Positions 35,120 to 44,352 of a stretch of DNA of 64,000 nucleotides are shown here, one piece after another (positions within the stretch are counted from its first letter, which is position 1; each line of letters opens with the position of its first letter). The notes under the pieces are model-generated. The model did no database searches. It was not told where the DNA came from and saw only the letters and a list, made by a program, of their open reading frames with translations. Both the position numbers and the translations under genes were made by a program. The stretch spans positions 565,501-629,500 of the forward strand of contig NZ_FOIR01000001.1 of assembly GCF_900111145.1 (NCBI RefSeq). Direction: 5' to 3'. The DNA is from Roseivirga pacifica (lineage in GTDB: Bacteria > Bacteroidota > Bacteroidia > Cytophagales > Cyclobacteriaceae).

Positions 35120-36439
35120 ATGCAAGTATTAAAGTTTGGAGGTACTTCGGTAGGCAAGCCGGAGCGAATGATGTCAATCGCTGAGTTGATTACCCGCGAT
35201 GACAACCCAAAACTTGTTGTGCTTTCTGCGCTTTCTGGCACCACCAACGCCCTAGTGGGTATTGGCGAATCGTTAGCAGCAGATAACAAGCAAGAGGCCA
35301 AAGAGAAAATAGCTACACTCAGAAATCACTATGAGGCATTCATTGGCGATTTGCTATCAAACGAAGCTAAGCGAAAAGAGGCCGAAGAGATTATTGAGGA
35401 GCACTTCGAGTTTTTACTCATTACCCTTAAGATTTCTTACAACGAGGCGCTTCAGCGCGATATCTTGGCACAAGGAGAGCTAATGTCTACCAAGCTTTTC
35501 ACCTTGTTGCTAGAGGAGCGAGGTATTCGTGCGGAGCTATTGGCTGCGTTAGATTTTATGCGTACCAATGAGGATGGCGAGCCTGATTTGGCTTTTACAG
35601 AAACTAAATTGCCAGAAGTACTAGCACAGCACAGCGATTGCAAGTTGTTTGTAACGCAAGGTTACATTTGCAAGAACCACAAAGGCGAAATAGATAACCT
35701 ACAGCGTGGAGGTAGCGACTATACCGCTTCGCTAATTGGTGCGGCCATTCGTGCAGAAGAAGTACAAATTTGGACGGACATTGATGGCATGCATAACAAC
35801 GACCCTAGGGTTGTGGATAAAACCATGCCTATTGCCGAACTAAGCTTTGATGAAGCTGCCGAGCTCGCATATTTTGGTGCTAAAATTTTGCACCCAGCAT
35901 CCATTTGGCCAGCACAGAAATACGGTATTCCGGTAAAATTGCTGAATACCATGCAGCCCGAAGCGAAAGGCACCATGATTAGCCAGTCAACCATTTCGGA
36001 CGATGTGAAAGCCGTGGCGGCAAAAGATGGCATTATCGCTATTAAGATCAAGTCTTCGCGCATGCTTTTGGCTTATGGTTTCTTGAGAAAAGTCTTCGAG
36101 ATTTTTGAGAAGTACAAAACGCCTATCGATATGATCACCACTTCTGAGGTGGCTGTATCTGTAACCATAGATGATGCCACCAACCTGAAGAAAATCGTGA
36201 AGGAACTCGATCAGTTTGGTCAGGTTGAAGTAGACTATAAGCAGACCATTATTTGTGTGGTGGGCAACTTTGTAGCAGAGCAAAAGGGAATTGTGAACAA
36301 AATCTTCGAATCGCTTTCACATATTCCAATCCGTATGATTTCATACGGTGGTAGCCGACATAACATTTCGCTTTTGACAGATGAAGAGCACAAAGTAACC
36401 TCGCTCAAAACATTGAATGAGCACCTTTTTGGGCTTTAG
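35120..36439 (+). CDS. lysC: aspartate kinase
   Basis: Phosphorylates aspartate in the first step of lysine, threonine and methionine synthesis. The 439 residues contain the KFGGTS motif (5-10), the kinase core with QGELMSTKLFTLLLEERG, RGGSDYTASLIGAAI and WTDIDGMHNNDPRVV, then AAELAYFGAKILHPASIWPA. The C-terminal 140 residues form tandem ACT domains (starting near KIKSSRMLLAYGF and DYKQTIICVVG) that normally give feedback control by amino acids. It is the monofunctional type with no homoserine dehydrogenase fused. The terminator at 36463 follows. Confidence 0.96.
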   Translation: MQVLKFGGTSVGKPERMMSIAELITRDDNPKLVVLSALSGTTNALVGIGESLAADNKQEAKEKIATLRNHYEAFIGDLLSNEAKRKEAEEIIEEHFEFLLITLKISYNEALQRDILAQGELMSTKLFTLLLEERGIRAELLAALDFMRTNEDGEPDLAFTETKLPEVLAQHSDCKLFVTQGYICKNHKGEIDNLQRGGSDYTASLIGAAIRAEEVQIWTDIDGMHNNDPRVVDKTMPIAELSFDEAAELAYFGAKILHPASIWPAQKYGIPVKLLNTMQPEAKGTMISQSTISDDVKAVAAKDGIIAIKIKSSRMLLAYGFLRKVFEIFEKYKTPIDMITTSEVAVSVTIDDATNLKKIVKELDQFGQVEVDYKQTIICVVGNFVAEQKGIVNKIFESLSHIPIRMISYGGSRHNISLLTDEEHKVTSLKTLNEHLFGL

Positions 36440-36462
36440 GAGCTAATAATTTTATAATGAGC

Positions 36463-36508
36463 GGCCGGTTCAGAAGTGTTTTGCTTTGGAGCCGGCCTTT
36501 CTTTTTTT
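36463..36508 (+). terminator. intrinsic terminator after lysC
   Basis: Arms GGCCGG (36463-36468) and CCGGCC (36492-36497), extended imperfectly, with a long loop and a T-rich tail to 36508. It ends the ribH-lysC unit. Confidence 0.8.
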
Positions 36509-36586
36509 ACAAAAAATCAAAAAGCTTAAAATATTTTCCTCTTTCATTTGTCTACCTAAGCAAGCGCACATTTTAATAGTACGACA

Positions 36587-36970
36587 ATGAAAAAGGTTAT
36601 ACATAAATACAAGTACTTCTTTTACCCGCTATTTGGGGCTGTTGCCCTGTTTTTGTTCGGCTCGGTAATTATGCTGCTATGGAACTGGCTAATGCCCGAA
36701 ATCTTTGGCCTTACAACCATTAACTTCTGGCAAGCATTGGGCTTGTTCATTCTATCCAGAATTCTTTTCTCAGGAATGGGAGGCAAAAAGAAACATACCC
36801 ATAAACATAAATGGGGCGACCAAAAAGGCCGTGAAAAATGGATGAAAATGAGCTCAGAAGAGCGCAAAGAGTGGTTTAAGAAAAAACGATTTGCGGAGTG
36901 GATGGAACACCGCAGCAACTGCTTTGCAGATTCAGACACCAAAGAAAAGAATGGTTCTGACAGTGAGTAA
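36587..36970 (+). CDS. small membrane protein with basic cytoplasmic tail, unknown
   Basis: A 127-residue protein with two membrane helices (about 11-35 and 44-62) and then a strongly charged tail rich in Lys, His, Trp and Glu (KKKHTHKHKWGDQ, EERKEWFKKKRFAEWME). I recognise no family; the tail resembles small heavy-metal-sensor-like helices only superficially. Its last 20 bases overlap the ECF sigma factor gene, so the two are co-expressed and it could act as the membrane-bound control of that sigma factor, which is inference from position. Confidence 0.72.
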   Translation: MKKVIHKYKYFFYPLFGAVALFLFGSVIMLLWNWLMPEIFGLTTINFWQALGLFILSRILFSGMGGKKKHTHKHKWGDQKGREKWMKMSSEERKEWFKKKRFAEWMEHRSNCFADSDTKEKNGSDSE

Positions 36971-37526
36971 TAGCGAACATAGGGAAAACCTTGAAAGGCA
37001 AATTAGAGAGCACCAGCCTCGTATTCGCTCTTTCATTAAAACCAGGGTTACTTCGCAAGAAGATGCGGATGATATTGCCCAGGATGTGTTTTTCCAGTTT
37101 GTTAAAACCATGGAGACAACCCACAACCCCATTGAGAATATCTCGGGCTGGTTGTTTCGTGTGGCCAAAAACCTAATTATTAATAAAGGCAAGAAGCGGA
37201 AAGAGAGCAGCTTGCCCATGGAGGCAGATTATGACGAAGACGGTGATATTATTTCGTCCCTATTTCCTCAAACGGAAGAGTCCGATAGCCCGGTAAATGT
37301 ATACATACGCTCGCTCATGTGGCAAGAACTAGAGCAAGCACTGGCCGAACTACCAGTAGAGCAGCGCGAAATATTTGAATTAACCGAAATGGAGGGCTTT
37401 CCGGTAAAAGACATTGCTGAAACTACAGGGGTGCCTGTAAACACACTATTATCAAGAAAACACTACGCAGTAAAGTACCTTCGTAAACGGCTAAAGTCTA
37501 CCTACGAAGAGCTGATCAACCAATAA
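36951..37526 (+). CDS. ECF-type RNA polymerase sigma factor
   Basis: A 191-residue group 4 sigma factor. Region 2 (about 15-85) includes EDADDIAQDVFFQFVKTM and the -10 recognition part ISGWLFRVAKNLIINK; an acidic linker follows; region 4 (about 125-180) has LAELPVEQREIFELTEMEGFPVKDIAETTGVPVNTLLSRKHYAVKYLRKRL, a clear helix-turn-helix for the -35 element. Starts at ATG 36951 or GTG 36963. It overlaps the upstream membrane protein and is followed 15 bp later by a small conserved gene. No classical FecR-type anti-sigma gene is adjacent. Confidence 0.93.
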   Translation: MVLTVSNSEHRENLERQIREHQPRIRSFIKTRVTSQEDADDIAQDVFFQFVKTMETTHNPIENISGWLFRVAKNLIINKGKKRKESSLPMEADYDEDGDIISSLFPQTEESDSPVNVYIRSLMWQELEQALAELPVEQREIFELTEMEGFPVKDIAETTGVPVNTLLSRKHYAVKYLRKRLKSTYEELINQ

Positions 37527-37541
37527 TTATTATCACTAACA

Positions 37542-37751
37542 ATGATACACGTTTTTAAAACATCGGTAAAAAGTGAAAAACAGGTTAGCCTCGTTGGCGC
37601 CTTTCTCAACATTTTGCTGCCCTACGAGGCCTGGAATTTCGATCTGGAGGACACAGATAGAATTTTGCGAGTAGAAACAGTAGACCTAATGCCTGAAACA
37701 GTGATTACCATTTTGAACAGTCAAGGCTTTGAGTGCAATGAGCTAGAGTAA
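37542..37751 (+). CDS. small protein of unknown function
   Basis: A 69-residue soluble protein with a ferredoxin-like pattern: strand (MIHVFKTSV), helix (KSEKQVSLVGAFLNIL), strand, strand (DRILRVETVD) and helix (MPETVITILNSQGFEC). The arrangement recalls heavy-metal-associated (HMA) domains but lacks the CxxC metal site. It lies 15 bp after the sigma factor gene and is probably co-transcribed with it. No function assigned. Confidence 0.7.
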   Translation: MIHVFKTSVKSEKQVSLVGAFLNILLPYEAWNFDLEDTDRILRVETVDLMPETVITILNSQGFECNELE

Positions 37752-37844
37752 CCAACTCGGTACATTCTAACACAAAATGGACCGAGGAATTGGTAAAGAG
37801 ATTCGGTAAATTGATTGAAACAATCAAACTCAAACATTTTCATT

Positions 37845-38279
37845 ATGACAACAATCAACGTTTACCTCACTTTTAATGGCAACTGTAAGTCAGCATTCGA
37901 CTTTTATCTTTCGGTTTTTGGCGGAGAATTCGCCTCGGAAAGCACCTTTGGGGAAATGCCACCACAAGAAGGTATGCCACCAATGCCCGATGAAATGAAA
38001 GATCAGATTATGCACGTGAGTCTACCTATTAGCCAAGAAACGGTGTTAATGGGTAGCGATACTGGTGGCGAATGGGCTGCTTCTCATATTCAGGGCAACA
38101 ACTTTTCAATCTCCATTAGCACTGATAGCAAGGCCAAGGCCGATAACTTTTTTAATGAGCTCTCCGCTGGCGGAGAAGTAAAAATGCCAATGGAACAAAC
38201 TTTTTGGGGCGACTACTTTGGCATGCTAACCGATAAGTTTGGCATTAACTGGATGATAAGCTTTAACGAAAAGCAATAA
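37845..38279 (+). CDS. VOC/glyoxalase-fold protein (PhnB-like)
   Basis: A 144-residue member of the vicinal-oxygen-chelate superfamily, of the PhnB/DUF1428-like type. Motifs: INVYLTFNGNCKSAFDFYLSVFGGE at the start, then MHVSLPISQETVLMGSD, and WGDYFGMLTDKFGINWMISF at the end, matching the usual paired beta-alpha-beta-beta-beta modules. A metal or ligand-binding role is likely but no reaction can be stated. The ATG at 37845 fits; an upstream in-frame codon at 37815 adds ten residues with no family match. Confidence 0.9.
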   Translation: MTTINVYLTFNGNCKSAFDFYLSVFGGEFASESTFGEMPPQEGMPPMPDEMKDQIMHVSLPISQETVLMGSDTGGEWAASHIQGNNFSISISTDSKAKADNFFNELSAGGEVKMPMEQTFWGDYFGMLTDKFGINWMISFNEKQ

Positions 38280-38324
38280 GATTTTACCCATGATTCAATT
38301 CATCCCTTAAACCATAAGGGAAAC

Positions 38325-38354
38325 AAAAGAGGCCGCAATTGCGGCCTCTTTTTA
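38325..38354. terminator. bidirectional terminator between convergent genes
   Basis: A 12-bp perfect stem AAAAGAGGCCGC/GCGGCCTCTTTT around AATT. A-rich and T-rich flanks make it work in both directions, for the VOC gene (plus) and the M1 peptidase (minus), which end 45 and 22 bp away. Confidence 0.93.
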
Positions 38355-38375
38355 TTTAGTGTTTTATGAAAGCAA

Positions 38376-40712
38376 TTAGTTACCACCGTTTGCTTTTTGC
38401 ATTGGGTTAGCCCCGAAAGATTGACCCCTTGCTCCTCCACCTCGGCTCTTGTATAGCTCAAAGCGAGTTGGTTGGTTGTTTCTTGGCCAGTAGTTATTGG
38501 CTTCGTCAGTATCTGCGGTTTCTCTGTAAGGGTCAATGCGGATTTGCGCAACTTCTTTATCCTTCATGAAGGCTTTGGTCACTTTATCCTCATTTTTTCT
38601 CCAGATGTAAGCAGGAATAGTCTCTACTTCAGTAGAACCATCAACGTACGTCCACTCAATAATAATTGGCATTACAAGGCCACCAACATTGCTAAATTCA
38701 ATTTCGTAGAAGTTTTTATCATCGCCTAAAAGCGCCTTTTCTTCATCGGAAAGTGTAGCTGTAAAGCGCTGGTAAGCAGTTCTTGCTTCGTCAGTCACTT
38801 CAAATTGGTTGTAAGAATAGTAGAAATCCTGAAGCCTCTCGTCCTCTTCTACATAGAATTCCAAGCCTTCTTCTCTGTTGCGCTTATCGGCAACATCCGT
38901 ATTAGCCTCTTTAAATGCTGCTTCAGCAATTGGGTATTCAACATCAGGATTTTTAGTGTCTAACTTAAACCACTTCACATTGTCTACCGAAATATCTACG
39001 TTGTCAATAGTAAAGTACCAGCCTCTAATAAACCAGTCTAGGTCTACTGCCGATGCATCTTCCAAAGTTCTGAAAAGATCATCTGGCGTTGGGTGCTTAA
39101 ACGCCCATCTTTTAGCATACTGCTTAAAGGCAAAGTCGAATAATTCACGACCCATAATGGTTTCGCGAAGAATATTCAAACCAGTAGCGGCTTTAGCATA
39201 AGCGTTGTTACCGAAACCAATAATGTTTTCAGAGTTGGTCATAATTGGCTCCAACTGATCTTTTGGCAAAGCCATGTAAGGCGCAATTTTAGCTGCAGGA
39301 CCTCTTCTGTGCGGGTAGTTGTTGTCAAACTCTTGCTCGGTTAAGTACTGCACAAAAGTGTTCAAGCCTTCGTCCATCCATGTCCACTGACGCTCGTCAG
39401 AGTTCACAATCATAGGGAAGAAGTTGTGACCCACCTCGTGAATAATTACGCCAATAGCACCATATTTGGTCGCCTCAGAGTAAGTACCGTCAGGCAATGT
39501 TCTACCGTAGTTAAAGCAGATCATTGGGTACTCCATACCGTTCGAAGCTTCTACAGAAATAGCCACAGGGTATGGGTAAGGAATGGTGTATTTAGAGTAG
39601 GTTTTAAGCGTATGTGCTACAGCTTTGGTAGAGTAACGCTCATAAATTCCATAAGCCTCTTTAGCGTAGTAAGACATGGCCATTGGGTGGTCTTCTCTAC
39701 CTTCAATGTCGGCTGCCATAGCATCCCACACAAATTTTCTAGAAGAAGTCCATGCGAAGTCACGCACGTTTTCTGCTTTAAAATTCCATGTTTTAGTGGC
39801 TGTAGTACCTTCTTTCTCGTTCTCTTTTGCTTCTTCAAGCGTAACGATTTTCACAGGCTCAACAAACTCTTTCTGTGCTTGCGCCCATCTTTGTTGTTGT
39901 TCGCTGGTAAGTACTTCTTTAGCATTTTGCAACGAACCTGTAGAACCCACAATATGGTCGGCAGGTACTGTCATTTCTACATCGTAGTCGCCAAAGGTTA
40001 GGGCAAACTCACCACGACCGGTAAACTGCTTGTTGTTCCAACCTTGGAAGTCGGAGTAAACAGCCATACGCGGGAACCAGCCCGTAATGGTGTAGATGTA
40101 GTTGCCATCTTCAGGAAAGTACTCGTGACCGCCACGTGCACCAGACTCAGAACGGTTGGTAGTATTGTACCACCAATCGATGTTAAAGCTTATTTTTTCG
40201 CCTGGCTTCAACGTTTTGGCTAAGTCAATACGCATCATTGTTTGGTTAATGATGTACGTCATTGGCTGCCCTTTGGCATCTGCCACTTTGGTAATGTGGA
40301 AACCCCAATCGTTGTCGTGTCCATCTAAAGCATCAATTTGGCCATAAGACATTCTTGGGCGAATGCTGCTTGGGTCGAACTTGTAAGAATCGTTATCTGG
40401 TTGTCTTACATTTTCATCCAAAGCTAACCAAAGGTACTCTAGCGGATCTGGCGAATTATTGTAATAAGTAATAGTTTCAGAACCTGTCAGTCTTTGGTTC
40501 TCATCGTCCAAAGTAGCCGAAATTTTATAATCAGCCTTTTGCTGCCAGTATTTAGGCCCTGGTGCACCAGAAGCTGTTCTGTACACACTAGGGTCACGTA
40601 GCATTCTTTCTAACTGCTCAAAGCGCTTGCCATGGTTGCTATTTACCACCTGCCCATAAGTGGCAGTGGCAAAAAAGCCCATCGCAATGATTAAATAGGT
40701 CAGTTTTTTCAT
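38376..40712 (-). CDS. secreted M1-family metallopeptidase
   Basis: A 778-residue exported zinc aminopeptidase-like enzyme. After a signal peptide (1-20) comes the beta-sandwich N-domain (about 55-300), then the catalytic domain with the exopeptidase-type SNGMEYP near 390 and HEVGH (His425, Glu426, His429) plus Glu448 in WMDEGLN, giving the complete HExxH-18-E zinc site. A C-terminal region of about 280 residues ends in a low-complexity Gly/Arg/Asn tail (RGGGARGQSFGANPMQ). It probably degrades peptides in the periplasm or outside the cell. The HupE-like gene is 21 bp upstream on the same strand. Confidence 0.95.
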   Translation of the reverse strand: MKKLTYLIIAMGFFATATYGQVVNSNHGKRFEQLERMLRDPSVYRTASGAPGPKYWQQKADYKISATLDDENQRLTGSETITYYNNSPDPLEYLWLALDENVRQPDNDSYKFDPSSIRPRMSYGQIDALDGHDNDWGFHITKVADAKGQPMTYIINQTMMRIDLAKTLKPGEKISFNIDWWYNTTNRSESGARGGHEYFPEDGNYIYTITGWFPRMAVYSDFQGWNNKQFTGRGEFALTFGDYDVEMTVPADHIVGSTGSLQNAKEVLTSEQQQRWAQAQKEFVEPVKIVTLEEAKENEKEGTTATKTWNFKAENVRDFAWTSSRKFVWDAMAADIEGREDHPMAMSYYAKEAYGIYERYSTKAVAHTLKTYSKYTIPYPYPVAISVEASNGMEYPMICFNYGRTLPDGTYSEATKYGAIGVIIHEVGHNFFPMIVNSDERQWTWMDEGLNTFVQYLTEQEFDNNYPHRRGPAAKIAPYMALPKDQLEPIMTNSENIIGFGNNAYAKAATGLNILRETIMGRELFDFAFKQYAKRWAFKHPTPDDLFRTLEDASAVDLDWFIRGWYFTIDNVDISVDNVKWFKLDTKNPDVEYPIAEAAFKEANTDVADKRNREEGLEFYVEEDERLQDFYYSYNQFEVTDEARTAYQRFTATLSDEEKALLGDDKNFYEIEFSNVGGLVMPIIIEWTYVDGSTEVETIPAYIWRKNEDKVTKAFMKDKEVAQIRIDPYRETADTDEANNYWPRNNQPTRFELYKSRGGGARGQSFGANPMQKANGGN

Positions 40713-40733
40713 ATTAAAATTAAGTAGTTGTTG

Positions 40734-41318
40734 TTACCAAAATCTTGCGTCAATCATCAATGTGAGGGCAATACCCGCCACAGCCGATGAAATTACTAAG
40801 TTCCAGTCTCTTCGCGAAACATTGAAAAGACTTACGAACACAAAGGCCGCAACCATAAAGAATAGTACTATGATTAGCTGCCCCAATTCAAGGCCTAAAT
40901 TAAAGGCCAACAAAGGTGTTACTATGCTGTCTTCTCTGCCCAGCATGCTCTTTAAATAGGTTGAAAAACCAAGGCCATGAATAAGCCCAAAGAACAAGGC
41001 AAAGAAGTAATTGATGTTAAAATTAGAGGGAGTTAAGGCGCTTTTGGTCCTGAAAAGGTTTACAAAAGCCGTAATAAATATGGTTACCGTAATCAAAAAC
41101 TCCACAATGTCTGTTCTGAAGCTTACGATCTGCAAGGTGCTAAGCGCCAAGGTAATGGAGTGTCCAATGGTAAAGGCGGTAACAAGGATAAGCACTTTCT
41201 TCCAGTCTTGCAGCTGGTAAATTACACATAGGGCAATAACAAATAGAATATGATCGTACCCGTTGATGTCGAGAATATGTTCTCTTCCTAAGTCGAAGTA
41301 TATGCCGAATTGGCTCAT
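40734..41318 (-). CDS. HupE/UreJ-family membrane protein
   Basis: A 194-residue integral membrane protein with six or seven helices. The family signature is seen: DHILFVIALCVIYQLQDWKKVLILVTAFTIGHSITLALS, then FFGLIHGLGFSTYLKSM. HupE/UreJ proteins are secondary metal transporters, typically for nickel or cobalt; no hydrogenase or urease genes occur in this window, so the substrate is open. In Bacteroidota this type is often found beside the M1 peptidase and DUF6702 genes, as here. Confidence 0.88.
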   Translation of the reverse strand: MSQFGIYFDLGREHILDINGYDHILFVIALCVIYQLQDWKKVLILVTAFTIGHSITLALSTLQIVSFRTDIVEFLITVTIFITAFVNLFRTKSALTPSNFNINYFFALFFGLIHGLGFSTYLKSMLGREDSIVTPLLAFNLGLELGQLIIVLFFMVAAFVFVSLFNVSRRDWNLVISSAVAGIALTLMIDARFW

Positions 41319-41402
41319 ATATTGCGGTTAATTAATGGTCTCTTTCTACAAGGATTGCAATAATAACCGTTAATTTTGAATCGACCCATAAAAGTTAGTT
41401 GC

Positions 41403-41900
41403 ATGCCCCTCAAACTGTTATATTCGGTTATTTTGACAGCATTCTTAGGAGTGCACCCCTTTCACGTAAGCGTGACAGATATTGAGCATAACCCCGATAC
41501 GCAATCGCTGCAAATAAGCCAACGCATATTCATTGACGATCTTGAGCAGGGCCTAAAAAAGCACTACAACATGGAGTATGTGGACACCTACAATCCTACC
41601 GATGCTGCTAAGCTTGATAGCCTTATTGGTGAATACTTAAAGTCAAAAGTGTTCATTTTGCTAGAGGGTAAGCAGGTTGAGTTTACCTTTCTGGGGTCTG
41701 AGGTAGAGAGCGATGCGCGCTGGTGCTACTACGAGGTAGAAGGTGTGTCCGCAATAAAAGAAGCTGAGGTAACAAACGTTACCCTGATGGAGGTTTTTGA
41801 AGATCAGCAAAACATTATCCACTTTAAGTCGGGTAAAAAGCAGAGAAGCTATAAACTGGACAGAGACACGAAACACTATACTTTTAATTTTACTAAGTGA
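41403..41900 (+). CDS. secreted DUF6702 protein
   Basis: A 165-residue protein with a signal peptide (1-17 before the HPFHVS start). The mature domain is strand-rich: HPFHVSVTDIEHNPDTQSLQISQRIFIDDLEQGLKK, KVFILLEGKQVEFTFLGSEVE and VTLMEVFEDQQNIIHF. I recognise this pattern as DUF6702, which occurs with HupE and M1 peptidase genes. The function is unknown. It is divergent from hupE; its stop overlaps the start of the following lipoprotein gene by four bases (GTGA). Confidence 0.85.
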   Translation: MPLKLLYSVILTAFLGVHPFHVSVTDIEHNPDTQSLQISQRIFIDDLEQGLKKHYNMEYVDTYNPTDAAKLDSLIGEYLKSKVFILLEGKQVEFTFLGSEVESDARWCYYEVEGVSAIKEAEVTNVTLMEVFEDQQNIIHFKSGKKQRSYKLDRDTKHYTFNFTK

Positions 41901-42739
41901 AGAAAGCATTTCTAGCAGCCATATTATTAGGCGCAATTTCTAGTTGTCAATTTGGTTCTAAAAAAGAGCCTGTTCGCGAAATTGAAGGCGAGCCCGTTCC
42001 CAAGTATGTAGAATACGAGGTTAAGAAAATTGATGAAAAAAGTGGCCCCTGTGCCACCAATGAGGCATCTAAGCAATGTGTAGAGTTTAACATTGAGTAC
42101 CCGGTAATTACCGGCATGGTACCCGATGAGGTGAGCCAGAAAATCAATCAAGACATTCAAAACGAGATTTTCAGCTTTGTAATGATGGGCGATTCGCAAG
42201 CCGAAACATTCGAAGTACTAATGAATGACTTGGGAACCTCTTACGATAGTCTAATCAAGGAGTTCGAAGACTATGAAAGCAGCTGGCTGGTTGAGGTAAA
42301 TGGCGATATTCTATACCAAGCCCCTGAATTCATTAGCATAGCCACTACCATTTTTACATACACCGGTGGTGCCCACCCCAACGGACAGCAGATTTACCGT
42401 AGCTACAACCTAAAAACAGGCGAGCCAATTACGCTCGACCAAGTTATGATTGATGGTTATGAAGAAAACCTAAACGAATCGGCCGAAATAGAATTCAGAA
42501 TGTTGAAGAAAATTCCGCCAAGTCGTTCTTTGGAAGAGGAGGGCTACTGGTTTGAAGATGGAGAGTTTAGGTTGAACAACAACTTTGCAATCATCAATAA
42601 GAGCCTGATCTTCTACTTCAATGCTTATGAAATAGGCCCATACTCACTAGGCCCAACAGAGCTTGAATTAAAGTTAACCGATTACGTTAAGCTGCTGAAT
42701 AAAAACGGAGTACTAGGTAATTTGGTGGGTGAAGAATAA
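41897..42739 (+). CDS. DUF3298/DUF4163 lipoprotein
   Basis: A 280-residue predicted lipoprotein (lipobox near ISSC, Cys17) starting with GTG that overlaps the upstream stop. The mature part has a DUF4163-like N-terminal region (about 45-150, FNIEYPVITGMV onward) and a DUF3298 domain with TIFTYTGGAHPNGQQIYRSYNLKTGEPITLDQVM, characteristic of RsiV-like lysozyme-sensing proteins. In RsiV those domains bind lysozyme, but here there is no transmembrane anti-sigma part, so it may be an inhibitor or a cell-surface protein of unknown ligand. Confidence 0.85.
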   Translation: MKKAFLAAILLGAISSCQFGSKKEPVREIEGEPVPKYVEYEVKKIDEKSGPCATNEASKQCVEFNIEYPVITGMVPDEVSQKINQDIQNEIFSFVMMGDSQAETFEVLMNDLGTSYDSLIKEFEDYESSWLVEVNGDILYQAPEFISIATTIFTYTGGAHPNGQQIYRSYNLKTGEPITLDQVMIDGYEENLNESAEIEFRMLKKIPPSRSLEEEGYWFEDGEFRLNNNFAIINKSLIFYFNAYEIGPYSLGPTELELKLTDYVKLLNKNGVLGNLVGEE

Positions 42740-42747
42740 AAGCAGTT

Positions 42748-43740
42748 TTAACCTCCAAAAAAAACATCAACCAGCTGATGAGCTGCCTTTAAAGCCGGAA
42801 CCTCTCCGGCTTTAACTTTTTGGGTGAGTATCTCCAGCTCAGCCTTCACTTGCTCCGATCGGTAGAATTTGCTACCCAACAGTTCTTGCACGTTTTCTTT
42901 AAACCAACTGAGTTGCTGTGCTTGCCTGTTACTTTGTAAAAAACCGTTGGTGGTTACTTGTTCAGAGTGCTTTTGCATCATTTCCCATACTTCGGCAATT
43001 CCCGTTTTATCTCGTGCAGAGCAAATTTTTACTTGTGGAACCCAGCCTGAAGGATCGGCCGGAAAGAGATGAAGCGCATTCTGATATTCTACTTTGGCGC
43101 GCTTGGCAGGCTTTAGGTTATCACCATCGGCCTTGTTGATTACTACAGCATGTGCCATTTCCATTATGCCTTTCTTTATGCCTTGTAGTTCATCGCCAGC
43201 ACCGGCCAGCATAAGCAGCAAAAAGAAATCTACCATGCCATGTACCAAGGTTTCGGATTGACCGACCCCAACTGTTTCTATCAAAATCACATCAAATCCG
43301 GCAGCTTCGCATAGCAGCATCACTTCTCGGGTTTTGTTGCTTACACCACCCAAAGTACTACCCGAAGCAGACGGACGAATAAAAGCATTGGGGTCGCGGG
43401 CCAGCTCTTCCATTCGGGTTTTATCGCCCAAAATGCTCCCTTTGGTTTTTTGGCTACTGGGGTCTATGGTGAGCACCGCAAGTTGTTGGCCATTGCTTGT
43501 TAAATGACTGCCAAAAGCTTCGATAAAGGTACTTTTACCTACGCCAGGCACACCTGTAATGCCTACGCGCATGGCTTTGCCCGTATGCGGTAACACATCG
43601 CTCAAAACCTCATCAGCCAAAGCCAGGTCGGCTTGGTTGGTACTTTCCACCAAAGTAATGGCACGGCTCAAGACCAAACGGTCTCCTGCCAGTATCCCTT
43701 CAACATATGCTGCTTTAGAAAGTCGGTTTTTGCGTTTCAA
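42748..43740 (-). CDS. meaB: MeaB/ArgK-type GTPase chaperone of B12-dependent mutase
   Basis: A 330-residue G3E GTPase that protects and reloads methylmalonyl-CoA mutase (or related enzymes) with adenosylcobalamin. Walker A GVPGVGKST is at 63-71; switch and base-recognition motifs follow as TIDPSSQKTKGSILGDKTRM, IETVGVGQSE and INKADGDN. The N-terminus carries the expected helical arm. It converges on the DUF3298 gene with an 8 bp gap; the mutase subunits are not in this window. The start is the first ATG after a gap shared with the divergent rhodanese gene. Confidence 0.95.
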   Translation of the reverse strand: MKRKNRLSKAAYVEGILAGDRLVLSRAITLVESTNQADLALADEVLSDVLPHTGKAMRVGITGVPGVGKSTFIEAFGSHLTSNGQQLAVLTIDPSSQKTKGSILGDKTRMEELARDPNAFIRPSASGSTLGGVSNKTREVMLLCEAAGFDVILIETVGVGQSETLVHGMVDFFLLLMLAGAGDELQGIKKGIMEMAHAVVINKADGDNLKPAKRAKVEYQNALHLFPADPSGWVPQVKICSARDKTGIAEVWEMMQKHSEQVTTNGFLQSNRQAQQLSWFKENVQELLGSKFYRSEQVKAELEILTQKVKAGEVPALKAAHQLVDVFFGG

Positions 43741-43789
43741 ATCGCTTTAATTTTGATGCTCTTCTGACAATTCACTCGAAATATAGGGA

Positions 43790-44317
43790 ATGGAACATCC
43801 ATTTAGGCAAGCGCTTCGTAAATTCGTGAAGATGTTTCGATCGCGATTTGCCAAATCCTTTATTGTTTTCGCAATCCTCTTCTTTACCATTTGGGTAGTG
43901 AGAAATCGCGGCTTTTACACCTTGGCAACTATGGGGAATATTCAGCGAATAAATAAAACAGAGGCCAGTGCTTTGCTGGAAAATAGCCGTGTTCAGATTG
44001 TAGATGTTCGCGAAGCCAGAGAGTTTGAAACCAGCCATATTCCAAACGCCATAAGATTTACAGAATCACTTACCCAGCAGCTCGATAAAAACCAACCTGT
44101 GTTTGTGTATTGCACCGTAGATGTACGCAGTAACAAACTGGCCAAAAAACTTTCAAAAGCGGGGTTTAAAGAGGTTTATGACCTAAAGGGCGGCATAATC
44201 CACTGGGTAAACAAGGGTGGTGAGGTAATAACCGAAAGCGGAGCATTGACCAATCAAGTACACACTTATTCCAAATGGTTTGCACCGCTTTTAAGAAAGG
44301 GAGAAGCCGTTTATTAA
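43790..44317 (+). CDS. membrane-anchored rhodanese-domain protein
   Basis: A 175-residue protein with a positively charged start, one membrane helix (about 24-37, FIVFAILFFTIWVV) and a rhodanese domain (about 52-155). The active-site loop is YCTVDVRS, with Cys108 and Arg113, so it may transfer sulfane sulfur; the helix places the domain on the periplasmic side. VDVREAREFETSHIPNA and GGIIHWVNKGG complete the fold. It is divergent from meaB. A 10-bp hairpin lies between it and the next gene. Confidence 0.88.
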   Translation: MEHPFRQALRKFVKMFRSRFAKSFIVFAILFFTIWVVRNRGFYTLATMGNIQRINKTEASALLENSRVQIVDVREAREFETSHIPNAIRFTESLTQQLDKNQPVFVYCTVDVRSNKLAKKLSKAGFKEVYDLKGGIIHWVNKGGEVITESGALTNQVHTYSKWFAPLLRKGEAVY

Positions 44318-44352
44318 GATTGCCCTAAATATTCCCCAAAACCCTTGAATTC

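Noticed and set aside
39426-40001. A 191-codon open frame on the plus strand
   Set aside because: Lies entirely inside the M1 peptidase on the opposite strand, has biased composition with many Cys and Phe and no family resemblance.
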